Assembly: GCA_002338605.1 (NCBI GenBank)
Contig: DDIP01000029.1
Location: 7,660-23,624, forward strand
Source of the DNA: Proteobacteria bacterium UBA1847
GTDB taxonomy: Bacteria > Pseudomonadota > Gammaproteobacteria > Steroidobacterales > Woeseiaceae
Reading direction: 5' to 3'
Length of the DNA: 15,965 nt
Under the pieces are notes generated by a model that saw nothing but the letters and a program-made list of their open reading frames with translations, was not told where the DNA came from and made no database searches. The translations under genes were made by a program, and so were the position numbers. This document shows positions 1-7,109 of the stretch, piece after piece (positions within the stretch are counted from its first letter, which is position 1; each line of letters starts with the position of its first letter).

Positions 1-507
1 GGCCGGCTTGCCGCCGTCGCCGAAAAAGTTGCCAGCATGGCTGGCTGGGGACGCGACCTGCCCAAAGGGCGCGGGCTCGGAATTGCCGTGCACCGCTCGT
101 TCCTGTCCTACGTTGGCGTCGTCGCCGAAGTGAGTGTGAATGACAACGGCAAGCTGGTTGTTCATGAAGTCTGGAACTGTATTGATGCCGGAACCGTGAT
201 CAACCCGGATCGCGTGCAGGCCCAGATGGAAGGCGCAACAATTTTCGGCATGAGCCTCGCATTGCACGGCGAGATCACCGCGAAAGACGGCGGTATTGTC
301 CAGGGCAACTTCGATACCTACCCGATGGTTCGCATCAACGAGGCACCCACTGCAATTCACTGCCACATCATGGAAAGCGATGCGCCTCCGGGCGGCGTCG
401 GCGAACCGGGTGTGCCGCCAGTCGCACCGGCAATCGTGAATGCCTACTTTGCCGCGACGGGCAAACGCGTGCGCGAACTTCCCTTGCGAAAGGCGGGTCT
501 CGCGTAA
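1..507 (+). CDS. Molybdenum hydroxylase large subunit, C-terminal fragment (IorB/xanthine dehydrogenase family)
   Basis: The reading frame is open from the first base, so only the last 168 residues are visible and the start lies outside the window. The fragment matches the C-terminal molybdopterin-cytosine-dinucleotide domain of isoquinoline 1-oxidoreductase beta subunits and related xanthine dehydrogenase-family proteins. Matching blocks are the NPD and QMEGATIFGMSLALHGEI stretches, an NEAPTAIHCHIMES block, and the diagnostic GGVGEPGVPPVAPAIVNA. The Glu of GVGEP (about visible residue 135) corresponds to the family's catalytic base. Such enzymes hydroxylate N-heterocycles, purines or aldehydes using water, with a 2Fe-2S partner subunit that would lie upstream. 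The 15-nt gap to the symporter gene suggests co-transcription. The IorB-like GEPGVPPVAP form makes isoquinoline/quinoline-type or aldehyde chemistry somewhat likelier than true xanthine dehydrogenase. The substrate is not determinable from this fragment. Confidence 0.9.
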   Translation, partial: GRLAAVAEKVASMAGWGRDLPKGRGLGIAVHRSFLSYVGVVAEVSVNDNGKLVVHEVWNCIDAGTVINPDRVQAQMEGATIFGMSLALHGEITAKDGGIVQGNFDTYPMVRINEAPTAIHCHIMESDAPPGGVGEPGVPPVAPAIVNAYFAATGKRVRELPLRKAGLA

Positions 508-522
508 CGCTCGAACAGTGCC

Positions 523-2283
523 ATGGACATATTTACCGCGACGATTGCGGTTAGCGTACTTATTTTTGTCTTCATTGGCAGTTATTCAGGGCGTAGCGTC
601 AAACAGCTTGACGACTACTTTGTTGCGGGACGACGTGCGCCGACGCTGCTGATTGTCGGCACCCTCGTTGCGAGTGTTTTCAGCACGTCCATTTTCATGG
701 GCGAAGCGGCCTTCACCTACGACGGGCAACTCGGTCCGTACATGCTGTTTCCCGGCATTGCCGTCGTTGGCTATGTTTACGGTGCATTGCTGTTCGGCAC
801 CTATTTGCGCCGCAGCCGCGCGAAAACGGTGGCGAGCTACCTCGGTGAACGCTTCGACAGTCATCGCGTGCAACAAATTGCCGGAATCACGATCATCATC
901 GGTCTCGGCGGCTACCTGCTGGTCGTGACACAGGGCGCGGCGATTCTTCTCAATGATTTGACCGGCCTGTCGTACGTACAGAGCCTTGTCATCGCGTGGC
1001 TGAGTTACACCGGGTTCACAATCTATTCGGGTTCCCGGGGTGTCGTGATCACGGACACGCTGATGTTCCTGCTGTTCACGGCGGCGACCATTTGTTTCGT
1101 CTATCTGATCGTCAGTGACATCGGCGGTGTTGCCTCCGCAGTGGAAACCCTGGCGCAGGGTGACATCAAGGGTGATATCGCATCCTGGCACGGCATTGTT
1201 GGACCTGGTACCGCGTGGCCGACGCCCATGGACTACCTGATCTGGATGCTGGTCATGGACATGTCCTGGGGCATGGTTTACGCAGTGGGTCCCTGGCAGG
1301 CGAGCCGTCACCTGATGGCCCGGAACGAACACGTCGTCATTCGCGCCGCGATCTACGCCTGTTTCGCCGTAATCCTGATGCAGCTGCTTATCTATGGCGC
1401 CGGTGGTGTCATCAATATCTTCAATAGCGATATTACGCCGTCAGAAACAGTCATCATCTGGGCTGCCAAAAGCATGGTTCCCGAATTTCTGGGCGCGCTC
1501 CTGCTCGCGGGAATTATTGCAGCTGCACTGTCAAGCGCATCAACATTTCTATCACTGGTCGGATTCAGCGTCAGCAATGACATCATCGTGCGCGACAAAG
1601 CGCGGAGCCTCGGATCGACGCGTTTCGTGATGGTCCTCGTTGCCGTTGTTGTGCTTATCACCTGTTTCTATTTTCCGCCGAACATTTTCTGGGTCATGAT
1701 GTTTATTGGCACGGTGTTCGCATCCAGCTGGGGTCCTGTCGGCCTGATGAGTGTCTGGAGCAAGACCATCACTCGAGACGCGGCCTTCTGGGGAATTGTC
1801 ACGGGCTTCCTGTTCAACGTCGTTCCGTCGGCGCTCAGGTACCTGGAACTCATTTCGCTGCCGAGCTACCTTGATCCTGCGATCATAGGTGCGGCAGTCA
1901 GTACCGTCACCATTCTGGTACTGTCGAAAATCGGCCAGGTGACAGCGAAAGAGGCTCGCTTCCGTGAGCATCTTCATCAGACACCGCACACGGATCGAGA
2001 TTGGAAAAAAACCAGGACTACGCTGATCGGCGCTGGCCTTTTGGTTGTTTACGGGCTGGCGATGCCCGTCGTGATGCTGGTCAACTACGTCTACCCGTAT
2101 CAACGCGGTGCTGGGAAGCTGCTGGGCGACGGCAGCCTGGACTGGTCACGTGGTGAGGTGCTGCTGACATTGTCGATTGCGTTACTCTTCATTCCACTCG
2201 GCGCTATTACGGGGCTGGTGATCTGGAAGCGCTATCGTCCATCGAACCCGCAGGCAGAGACACGAGGCATCGGAGCCATATGA
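523..2283 (+). CDS. Sodium:solute symporter (SSS/SLC5 family)
   Basis: This 586-residue protein is rich in hydrophobic segments, consistent with the 13 or so helices of the SSS fold. After the first helix comes DDYFVAGRRAP (residues 30-40), the usual SSS signature. A following helix carries VASVFSTSIFMGEAAFTYDG. Residues 335-357 (AALSSASTFLSLVGFSVSND and on) match the TM8-cytoplasmic segment whose paired serines (S337, S338) form part of the Na2 site in characterised members. It should couple Na+ entry to uptake of a small organic solute across the inner membrane. The solute cannot be read from sequence. Its place 15 nt after a molybdenum hydroxylase gene suggests it imports that enzyme's substrate. 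The ATG at 523 follows a poor Shine-Dalgarno, so translation may depend on coupling to the upstream gene. It converges with the minus-strand hydrolase cassette. I see no convincing terminator in the 86-nt gap. Confidence 0.93.
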   Translation: MDIFTATIAVSVLIFVFIGSYSGRSVKQLDDYFVAGRRAPTLLIVGTLVASVFSTSIFMGEAAFTYDGQLGPYMLFPGIAVVGYVYGALLFGTYLRRSRAKTVASYLGERFDSHRVQQIAGITIIIGLGGYLLVVTQGAAILLNDLTGLSYVQSLVIAWLSYTGFTIYSGSRGVVITDTLMFLLFTAATICFVYLIVSDIGGVASAVETLAQGDIKGDIASWHGIVGPGTAWPTPMDYLIWMLVMDMSWGMVYAVGPWQASRHLMARNEHVVIRAAIYACFAVILMQLLIYGAGGVINIFNSDITPSETVIIWAAKSMVPEFLGALLLAGIIAAALSSASTFLSLVGFSVSNDIIVRDKARSLGSTRFVMVLVAVVVLITCFYFPPNIFWVMMFIGTVFASSWGPVGLMSVWSKTITRDAAFWGIVTGFLFNVVPSALRYLELISLPSYLDPAIIGAAVSTVTILVLSKIGQVTAKEARFREHLHQTPHTDRDWKKTRTTLIGAGLLVVYGLAMPVVMLVNYVYPYQRGAGKLLGDGSLDWSRGEVLLTLSIALLFIPLGAITGLVIWKRYRPSNPQAETRGIGAI

Positions 2284-2369
2284 CGAAAATACCGGGAATT
2301 TCGGGAAGCCTGCGCGGCGTGCCATGACGTGTACATACCTTTCGTCTGTCTGAGGAAAACGCCGAGCCG

Positions 2370-3194
2370 TCATAACTCGCGCTTGCCCGTCAGAATCCCG
2401 GGCCGCACCTGGTCAACCATCTCGCGTACCGCCGTGATTACAAGCTCTGGATTGTCCTTGTGAATGTAATGGCCGCAGAGTTCGCAAACGGTATGAGTCG
2501 ATTTCGTCGTTTGGGCGGCGAGTGATTTCTGAGTCTCCAGCCAGACGCTGTAGAACAGTTCGTCATCCTTAGTAGCCTTGCCCCTTGTCAAGACTGACAG
2601 TGGAACGTCGGGGAAGGGCTCTGCGCGCAGTACCTCATGCATCGTCAATTCGCCATCCTCGAGCTCCCTCTTCGGCGCACCCTGTAGCAGCGCCGCGAGC
2701 AAAGCCGGTGGTCTGCATGAGCGAGCACCAGCCGCCTCGCATTGCCGGGTGAAGTCTGCGTGTCGCGAATCGACCAGGACGACCCCTGCAACTTCGTCGG
2801 GGTAGGTTCTCGCAAACAGCTCCATATAGGTACCACCAATTGAGTGTCCGACGAGAACATACGGCGGCGGGAGTTCGAGCGCCTGCAACGTCGCTCGAAG
2901 TTCGCGGACTATGGTGGCTCCGTCACGTGAGCGGTTCGAGCTCCTGCTCGCACCATAGCCAGCCCGATCGTAGGCAAGTACCTGCGCAAATTGCGCCACC
3001 GCGTCGTAAATCGGAACCCAGCTCTCTTTGCCATCAGCAAGCCCGGATTCCAGCACGACAGTTGGTGTTCCCGAGCCGCGCAACACGTACGTGTGAGTCG
3101 CCGCCGAAGTGGTAATTCCCTGTGCCGCCGGCAATGTCGAACAACCAGAGAGAAGGATCATTAATATCGTCAGGTTGACAGTCACAAATTTCAT
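2370..3194 (-). CDS. Alpha/beta-hydrolase lipoprotein
   Basis: This 274-residue protein has a short lipoprotein signal ending in the lipobox LLSGC (lipid-anchored C18). The rest is one alpha/beta-hydrolase domain: an oxyanion-region VVLESGLADGKESW stretch (47-59), YDRAGYGASR (75-84), the nucleophile elbow GHSIGG with S118, and a C-terminal GHYIHKDNPELV block with the catalytic His probably H242. I could not assign the acid residue with confidence. The protein should be an esterase, amidase or similar hydrolase on the periplasmic face of a membrane. Its start codon overlaps the stop of the preceding serine hydrolase gene (ATGA, 4 nt), which indicates translational coupling. It is the last gene of the minus-strand cassette. 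Three hydrolytic lipoproteins in one operon suggest stepwise breakdown of an extracytoplasmic ester or amide substrate, but this is inference. Confidence 0.9.
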   Translation of the reverse strand: MKFVTVNLTILMILLSGCSTLPAAQGITTSAATHTYVLRGSGTPTVVLESGLADGKESWVPIYDAVAQFAQVLAYDRAGYGASRSSNRSRDGATIVRELRATLQALELPPPYVLVGHSIGGTYMELFARTYPDEVAGVVLVDSRHADFTRQCEAAGARSCRPPALLAALLQGAPKRELEDGELTMHEVLRAEPFPDVPLSVLTRGKATKDDELFYSVWLETQKSLAAQTTKSTHTVCELCGHYIHKDNPELVITAVREMVDQVRPGILTGKREL

Positions 3195-4375
3195 GGCAGG
3201 CTCACTTGCAGAAGATCGACATCAAGAAGAATGTCCTGCACCGACAGCTTTAGTCTCTGAAACAGATCCTCGTAATCGCCGAGGCTGGCGCTTGCACAAA
3301 AAACGATCGTCAGGTCATTGCCCGATGATTGCAGGTGGTGAAACTCAGTACGCGTTCCTGCGTCCTGGCCAGCATTCCAGTAGATTGAGACAGTCGGCGT
3401 CGAAACGTTCGCAACGTCGACACCGAGTGCTGTGGCTGAAGGCGGATCGCCGGCACCGGACGGAGTAACAAGTTCGGCCCGCATGGCGTTTGTCAGCACG
3501 CTCTCGGAGGTGAAGATCGCATGGACGAAGCTGGCGACATCAGCAGCGGAAGCCTGAATACCACCGTCAGAAACCCCGTAGTGGCTGTACCACGGGTACA
3601 CATCAAGTAGTGAACCCTCCAACTCGACGTAGCCGTGGGCCAGGTTCGGCACACCGTTCGCCTCGTATCCGTGCAGGGTATCCTGCAGACCGAGGGGTGC
3701 CAGCGCGTAATTACGGACAATGTCCTGGACGGGCAGACCGCTGGCCGCTTCGGCAATCAGTCCAAGGAGCACATAGTTCGAATCGGCATACCGGGCGCTC
3801 GTCCCCGGCTCAAAGTGCAGCGGACGACCCAGGAAATACGGCAGAACGTCTACGTTGCTCCAATGGCGATTCGGGTCCGGAAGAAAGGCATTAAACAGCC
3901 AGTCCGTAGAGTCGTCCTGGTAGTCGAAAATCCCGCTCGTGTGATTAAGCAAATGCCGAACCGTGATTCGATCGCTGGACGGTATTCCGTCTGCAATTGA
4001 CCTTGGCAACCATCGTGTGATCGGATCGTCCAGGCCGAGAAGACCATCGGCCGCCATCTTGACGATTGCGACGGCGGTATAGGTCTTGCCAACACTGGCC
4101 AGGTAAAACCGGTGGTTTGCGCTCAACGGCACCATGGACTCAAGAGCTTCGACGCCGGCGACACCGTTGAAGTCCAGGTTGTCACCTTTGACTGAAACTG
4201 CGACGGCTGGCAAGCCGTCCGCAACGGCCTGATCCAGCGCCACCTGCAATCGTTCCGCTACCGATTGCCGCACGGGCAATTCGGCGGTCCGACTGGATGA
4301 GTTGCAGCCAATTATTTGTGCTGCAAGGAGTGCTACCGTCAGTAAATGTAACGGTTTGCTAAGTAAAGCTTTCAT
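3191..4375 (-). CDS. Lipoprotein serine hydrolase, beta-lactamase/class C PBP fold, with divergent motifs 2 and 3
   Basis: I place the start at the ATG at 4375 rather than an in-frame ATG at 4414. The later one has an AAGGA ribosome-binding site 8 nt upstream, leaves the upstream microprotein gene free, and puts a lipoprotein signal at the N-terminus (lipobox IIGC, C24). The product is 394 residues. The nucleophile motif is S94-V-G-K97 in FYLASVGKTYTA. The tyrosine motif is Y196-A-D198 (GTSARYADSNYVLLG), where many class C enzymes have YSN. The expected HxG motif is replaced by Q337-D-A339 (NAGQDAGTRTEF). HLLNHTSGIFDY (141-152) and PLGLQDT are typical of the Beta-lactamase PF00144 family. The enzyme probably acts in the periplasm as an esterase, peptidase or carboxypeptidase. 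The altered third motif argues against classical beta-lactamase activity. It lies 22 nt downstream of the microprotein gene and overlaps the alpha/beta-hydrolase gene. Confidence 0.9.
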   Translation of the reverse strand: MKALLSKPLHLLTVALLAAQIIGCNSSSRTAELPVRQSVAERLQVALDQAVADGLPAVAVSVKGDNLDFNGVAGVEALESMVPLSANHRFYLASVGKTYTAVAIVKMAADGLLGLDDPITRWLPRSIADGIPSSDRITVRHLLNHTSGIFDYQDDSTDWLFNAFLPDPNRHWSNVDVLPYFLGRPLHFEPGTSARYADSNYVLLGLIAEAASGLPVQDIVRNYALAPLGLQDTLHGYEANGVPNLAHGYVELEGSLLDVYPWYSHYGVSDGGIQASAADVASFVHAIFTSESVLTNAMRAELVTPSGAGDPPSATALGVDVANVSTPTVSIYWNAGQDAGTRTEFHHLQSSGNDLTIVFCASASLGDYEDLFQRLKLSVQDILLDVDLLQVSLP

Positions 4376-4383
4376 CTTTGTAT

Positions 4384-4388
4384 TCCTT
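4384..4388 (-). promoter_or_regulatory. Ribosome-binding site deciding the 4375 start
   Basis: On the minus strand AAGGA sits 8 nt before the ATG at 4375. The alternative ATG at 4414 lies inside the upstream microprotein gene and would add 13 residues before the signal peptide. The RBS and the lipoprotein signal therefore both favour 4375. Confidence 0.7.
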
Positions 4389-4397
4389 AAAAAATTT

Positions 4398-4496
4398 CTA
4401 AAACGTTCCGCCAAAGACCGCCACCAGCCACCAGGCCAGCATGAAGAGGGCGATCAGGCCGATTAGGTTGGCCGTGAATTTCCAGAATTTGTCCAT
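4398..4496 (-). CDS. 32-residue single-span membrane microprotein (hypothetical)
   Basis: A short minus-strand frame runs from ATG at 4496 to TAG at 4398-4400. The product is 32 residues: a charged, aromatic N-terminus (MDKFWKFTAN) followed by one continuous hydrophobic stretch from about L11 to F28, then GGTF. TAAGGA, formed partly from the stop codon of the upstream hydrolase gene, provides a Shine-Dalgarno 9 nt before the ATG. The gene starts 12 nt after that stop and ends 22 nt before the next start, so it fills an otherwise unexplained operon gap exactly. The lysine-flanked N-terminus and uncharged C-terminus suggest a single inner-membrane helix. I do not recognise a family. Small single-helix proteins in operons often modulate or stabilise a membrane partner, but here the neighbours are predicted lipoproteins, so the partner is unknown. 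Confidence 0.65.
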   Translation of the reverse strand: MDKFWKFTANLIGLIALFMLAWWLVAVFGGTF

Positions 4497-4508
4497 GGCC
4501 GCGCGTCC

Positions 4509-6293
4509 TTAGTGCGCCCGGCGAAGCAGGAAGCCCGAGAAACTCAGGATTTCCTCGCCATCGACTTCGGTGATACGAATCGTGTCGCCCTTATTACGTC
4601 CGAGACCCGCGATCACGGCGTCCGTATCCGATACCACCCGCAGTGCTTCGGTAAAAACTTCCTTGCCGCCGGGCTTCATTTCGACATTAAGTTTGGCAAT
4701 AAGAAGACCATCGTCGTAAGCAAGCTCGACGCTTTGCAAAATTATGTCGCCCGCCGCGTTCGTGACTTCGTAAGTACCGAGGCGCTCTCGCCATGCTGTG
4801 GAAAGCGGTTGCGGCTCAATTCTCTCAGCGACGACCATGACGGGTTTTGAGTTCACATGAAGCACAAGCAAATCCCGCCCGGCGATCTTTCGATAGCCAA
4901 TACCGGCTCTGCCGATATTTCCCATGTTGACTGGAAACAGGCCAAGCAGTTTGTATTGCAAGTGGTAGTAACCGTCTTCGCGCCGCAGTAAGTCGAGCTT
5001 CGTGCCACTCACCTCGAATTTGAGACGACTCCCACGCGGATAAATGTGTGCCACCCCCATGGGCGTCGACCATGCGCCCGGGAGGCGCTCGAGATCTTCG
5101 CTTAACGTCGGCAGCCTGGACTCAGGTGTCACAGGTGTTTTTCGCTTAATCCCGGTCTTGCTTTCCAGAGCAAGCGCCAGTGCTTCGTTACTGATCTCGT
5201 CAATCACGCCTTGCGCTGTATTGCTGTTCGCAAAGACAACGACCGCCAGCTTTTGATCGGGCAACGTCAGAAACCCGCTGTAGAACATCATGGTTCCGCC
5301 GTCGTGGTTTGCGACGATGCCAGCTTTCTCGCCAATGCGTTGATCCAGTCTCCATGCGAGGCCAACCTCCTGGTGCAAATCGAAAGTGCCGTTCCCGTCC
5401 TGAAAACTCTGCATCTCAGCCAGCGTCTCGGACTCGAGAACGCGACTACCATTGAACTCGCCTCGGGCAAAAGTCATTTGCGCGAAATGTGCCAGGTCCA
5501 CGACGCTTGCGTTGAGTGCCCCGGCCGGAAGGTCCCGAAGATAAGGCGTGGGGAAATTCTTGCCCTTGAAGTAGCCCTTCGAGCTTCGGCCATCGTCGCG
5601 CAGGTTCGGTGCGATATAGGCCTGTCGCATGCCGGCTGGTCGAAGAATCCGGTCTTCGATGTATTCGGCGTAAGGGATACCGCTGACTTTTTCGACCGCG
5701 TGACCCAGCAACGAAAAGCCAACATTGGAATACGCTTCAATAGTGTTGGGCGCGCTGATGACGTACTCGTCCTGCAATACCCTGACCAGGTCCGTGAACC
5801 TGGCGGTTTCGTCGCCCCACATTTGATTATGGCGATCAGAGGGCAGCCCGGCGTGATGTGTCATCAGCAGGCGCGGCGTAATCGGATCGTCCTCTGGGAA
5901 TCGGCTCTTGATGCGGAACTCCGGCAGGTAAACCTGCAACGGCTGATCGATGTCCATAAGACCTTCCTCGACCAGTTGCATTGCCGCGGTTGCGGTGAAG
6001 AGCTTGGTTATCGATCCGGCCCGATAGATAGTATCCGGGCTGGCCTTGATACCCTTTTTCTTGTCCGCAAAACCAAACCCTTCTGCCCAGACGATTTCCT
6101 GATCATCGACGACGGCAATGCTCAGCCCGACGATATCCCGCTCGGCCATCTTGTCGCCAATCATCCAGCGCATGTGCGAGCGCAGGTAATTGTAGTGATC
6201 GCCCTGAGTCTGGCTCGGGCGTTGTGGCGCAGTAGAACAAGCGCCCGCAAAAATGAATGCGAGCACGAGTAAACAGATTCCTGTCTTTTTCAC
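4509..6293 (-). CDS. Lipoprotein serine hydrolase (beta-lactamase/D-Ala-D-Ala carboxypeptidase family) with C-terminal extension
   Basis: This 594-residue protein starts at GTG (6293), preceded by an AAAGGGA ribosome-binding site 14 nt or less after the MipA stop. The signal ends in the lipobox AGAC (C19). All three catalytic motifs of the class C/R61-type fold are present: S94-I-T-K97 (YRAGSITKLF), Y188-S-N190 (EAYSNVGFSLLG) and H330-D-G332 (VANHDGGTMMFYSG). Supporting blocks are LLMTHHAGLPSD (142-153) and the FANSN region near 354. The catalytic domain ends at about residue 385. The last 200 residues form a beta-rich extension of the kind (DUF3471-like or lipocalin-like) often fused to these hydrolases. 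It is probably membrane-anchored, acting on a peptide, ester or D-amino-acid substrate in the periplasm. It is the intact paralogue of the divergent hydrolase downstream. Its substrate is unknown. Confidence 0.93.
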   Translation of the reverse strand: MKKTGICLLVLAFIFAGACSTAPQRPSQTQGDHYNYLRSHMRWMIGDKMAERDIVGLSIAVVDDQEIVWAEGFGFADKKKGIKASPDTIYRAGSITKLFTATAAMQLVEEGLMDIDQPLQVYLPEFRIKSRFPEDDPITPRLLMTHHAGLPSDRHNQMWGDETARFTDLVRVLQDEYVISAPNTIEAYSNVGFSLLGHAVEKVSGIPYAEYIEDRILRPAGMRQAYIAPNLRDDGRSSKGYFKGKNFPTPYLRDLPAGALNASVVDLAHFAQMTFARGEFNGSRVLESETLAEMQSFQDGNGTFDLHQEVGLAWRLDQRIGEKAGIVANHDGGTMMFYSGFLTLPDQKLAVVVFANSNTAQGVIDEISNEALALALESKTGIKRKTPVTPESRLPTLSEDLERLPGAWSTPMGVAHIYPRGSRLKFEVSGTKLDLLRREDGYYHLQYKLLGLFPVNMGNIGRAGIGYRKIAGRDLLVLHVNSKPVMVVAERIEPQPLSTAWRERLGTYEVTNAAGDIILQSVELAYDDGLLIAKLNVEMKPGGKEVFTEALRVVSDTDAVIAGLGRNKGDTIRITEVDGEEILSFSGFLLRRAH

Positions 6294-6307
6294 TTTATTG
6301 TCCCTTT

Positions 6308-7048
6308 CTAGAAGCGGTAAATAAGCGCACTAAAAATGCTCGCTTCGTGATTTTTTTCGATGATTGGACTCGACTTGATGCTGTCGTCCAGGCGCAGGTA
6401 TTCGGCACCAGCGAGAATCTGCCAGCGCTGTGTGAGCTTGTAAGCCGCGGTAAGACCGGCCGAGATATTGGTCGCTCTGCCAGCCGCGTAGGCTGGACGT
6501 GTTGCGTTGGCTTCGCTAACGCGGACGCCGTAGTAGTAGTCAACGAGGTCAGCGCTGCGCCACTTCAGTTCGATTGATGGCACGACCGTCCAGCGACCGG
6601 ATTGATACGGTACCTGGTACGACGCAGCGATCTCGTAGCCCTGGTGTGTTCCGGTAACATCGCCCAGAAACCTGAGCTGAGCGGCACCCCAACGGCCACT
6701 GGTTGCCAGGCTGAAGCCTGCATCGAGTGCCGGGTTTCGTTTCTGCATTCCGGCCAGCGCCGAATTGCCCTTTGGATCAAAGCCGTCGAAGCGCGCCTGT
6801 CCTTCCAGCGCCAGCTGAAAACCCTTCAAATCGATAAGGCGGTAGGAGACCGATCCAAAGCTGAGGCTCAGTCGATCTCCCTCATAAAACGGAAACGGCC
6901 CGCCGTCGATCTCGATATCCGCACCTTGCTGGGGCGGTTGATGTGCGGCGATGCCAATTCCGATGCCCCATTCGCCGGCACGTCCAACGTTCGGTACCAG
7001 GCTTGCGGTCACAAGAACCAGTAACAGCGGCCCAAGTGCTTGTTTCAT
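6308..7048 (-). CDS. MipA/OmpV family outer-membrane protein
   Basis: The product has 246 residues with a Sec signal peptide, cleavage likely after VGRA (residue 24). The mature part is a run of alternating amphipathic beta strands and ends in FSALIYRF, the terminal-aromatic pattern expected for BAM insertion and typical of MipA/OmpV proteins. The N-terminal WGIGIGIAAHQPPQQGADIEIDGGPFPFYEGDRLSL pattern (read in pieces) also fits that family, where an early loop around PFPFYEGDRL is conserved. Members are associated with murein-synthase scaffolding, adhesion, or resistance and adaptation to stress; the role here is not established. The gene heads the tightly spaced hydrolase cassette and has an unusually strong AGGAGG ribosome-binding site. 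That site sits in a perfect inverted repeat, so its translation may be controlled. Confidence 0.85.
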   Translation of the reverse strand: MKQALGPLLLVLVTASLVPNVGRAGEWGIGIGIAAHQPPQQGADIEIDGGPFPFYEGDRLSLSFGSVSYRLIDLKGFQLALEGQARFDGFDPKGNSALAGMQKRNPALDAGFSLATSGRWGAAQLRFLGDVTGTHQGYEIAASYQVPYQSGRWTVVPSIELKWRSADLVDYYYGVRVSEANATRPAYAAGRATNISAGLTAAYKLTQRWQILAGAEYLRLDDSIKSSPIIEKNHEASIFSALIYRF

Positions 7049-7051
7049 TGA

Positions 7052-7085
7052 AAAATCCTCCTGTAGTTAAGAAGTGGAGGATTTT
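7052..7085 (-). promoter_or_regulatory. Perfect 10-bp hairpin sequestering the MipA-gene Shine-Dalgarno (possible dual terminator)
   Basis: On the minus strand AAAATCCTCC (7085-7076) is followed by a 14-nt loop (7075-7062) and then GGAGGATTTT (7061-7052), an exact reverse complement. The 3' arm contains the GGAGG core of the ribosome-binding site, 8 nt before the ATG at 7048. If the RNA folds, the SD is fully base-paired. The A-tract/CCTCC/GGAGGAT/T-tract pattern also resembles an intrinsic terminator for the upstream regulator gene, although the loop is long and only four of ten pairs are G-C. The inverted repeat is directly visible. The regulatory meaning is inference. Confidence 0.6.
7057..7062 (-). 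promoter_or_regulatory. Strong ribosome-binding site AGGAGG of the MipA gene
   Basis: AGGAGG on the minus strand lies 8 nt before the ATG at 7048, near-ideal complementarity to 16S rRNA. It is the strongest SD I see in the window and lies almost entirely within the 3' arm of the hairpin. Confidence 0.8.
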
Positions 7086-7109
7086 GCGGGCCGATTGGTG
7101 CCCTGTAGT
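7060..7109. repeat. Direct repeat CCTGTAGT x2, 42 bp apart, candidate operator half-sites
   Basis: CCTGTAGT occurs at 7060-7067 and again at 7102-7109, start-to-start distance 42 bp (about four helical turns). This lies in the short gap between the AraC-type regulator gene and the MipA gene it probably controls. AraC-family proteins commonly bind repeated half-sites placed on one face of the helix. The repeat is only 8 bp, so chance is possible. Confidence 0.3.

Noticed and set aside
586..1332. A 248-residue minus-strand frame opposite the sodium symporter
   Set aside because: Its Arg/His/Asp/Gln-rich translation is the usual antisense image of membrane-protein codons; no start signal or family.
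2284..2369. Possible bidirectional terminator between the converging symporter and hydrolase genes
   Set aside because: Only weak 4-bp stems could be drawn on either strand and none is followed by a clear T-tract.
4376..4414. Earlier ATG at 4414 as start of the second serine hydrolase
   Set aside because: It would prepend 13 charged residues to a lipoprotein signal and overlap the microprotein gene; the ATG at 4375 has a good AAGGA site.
5211..6272. A 353-residue open frame on the + strand opposite the first serine hydrolase
   Set aside because: It is antisense to a gene with complete lipoprotein and catalytic motifs, has no recognisable domain or RBS, and reflects GC-biased codon use on the other strand.
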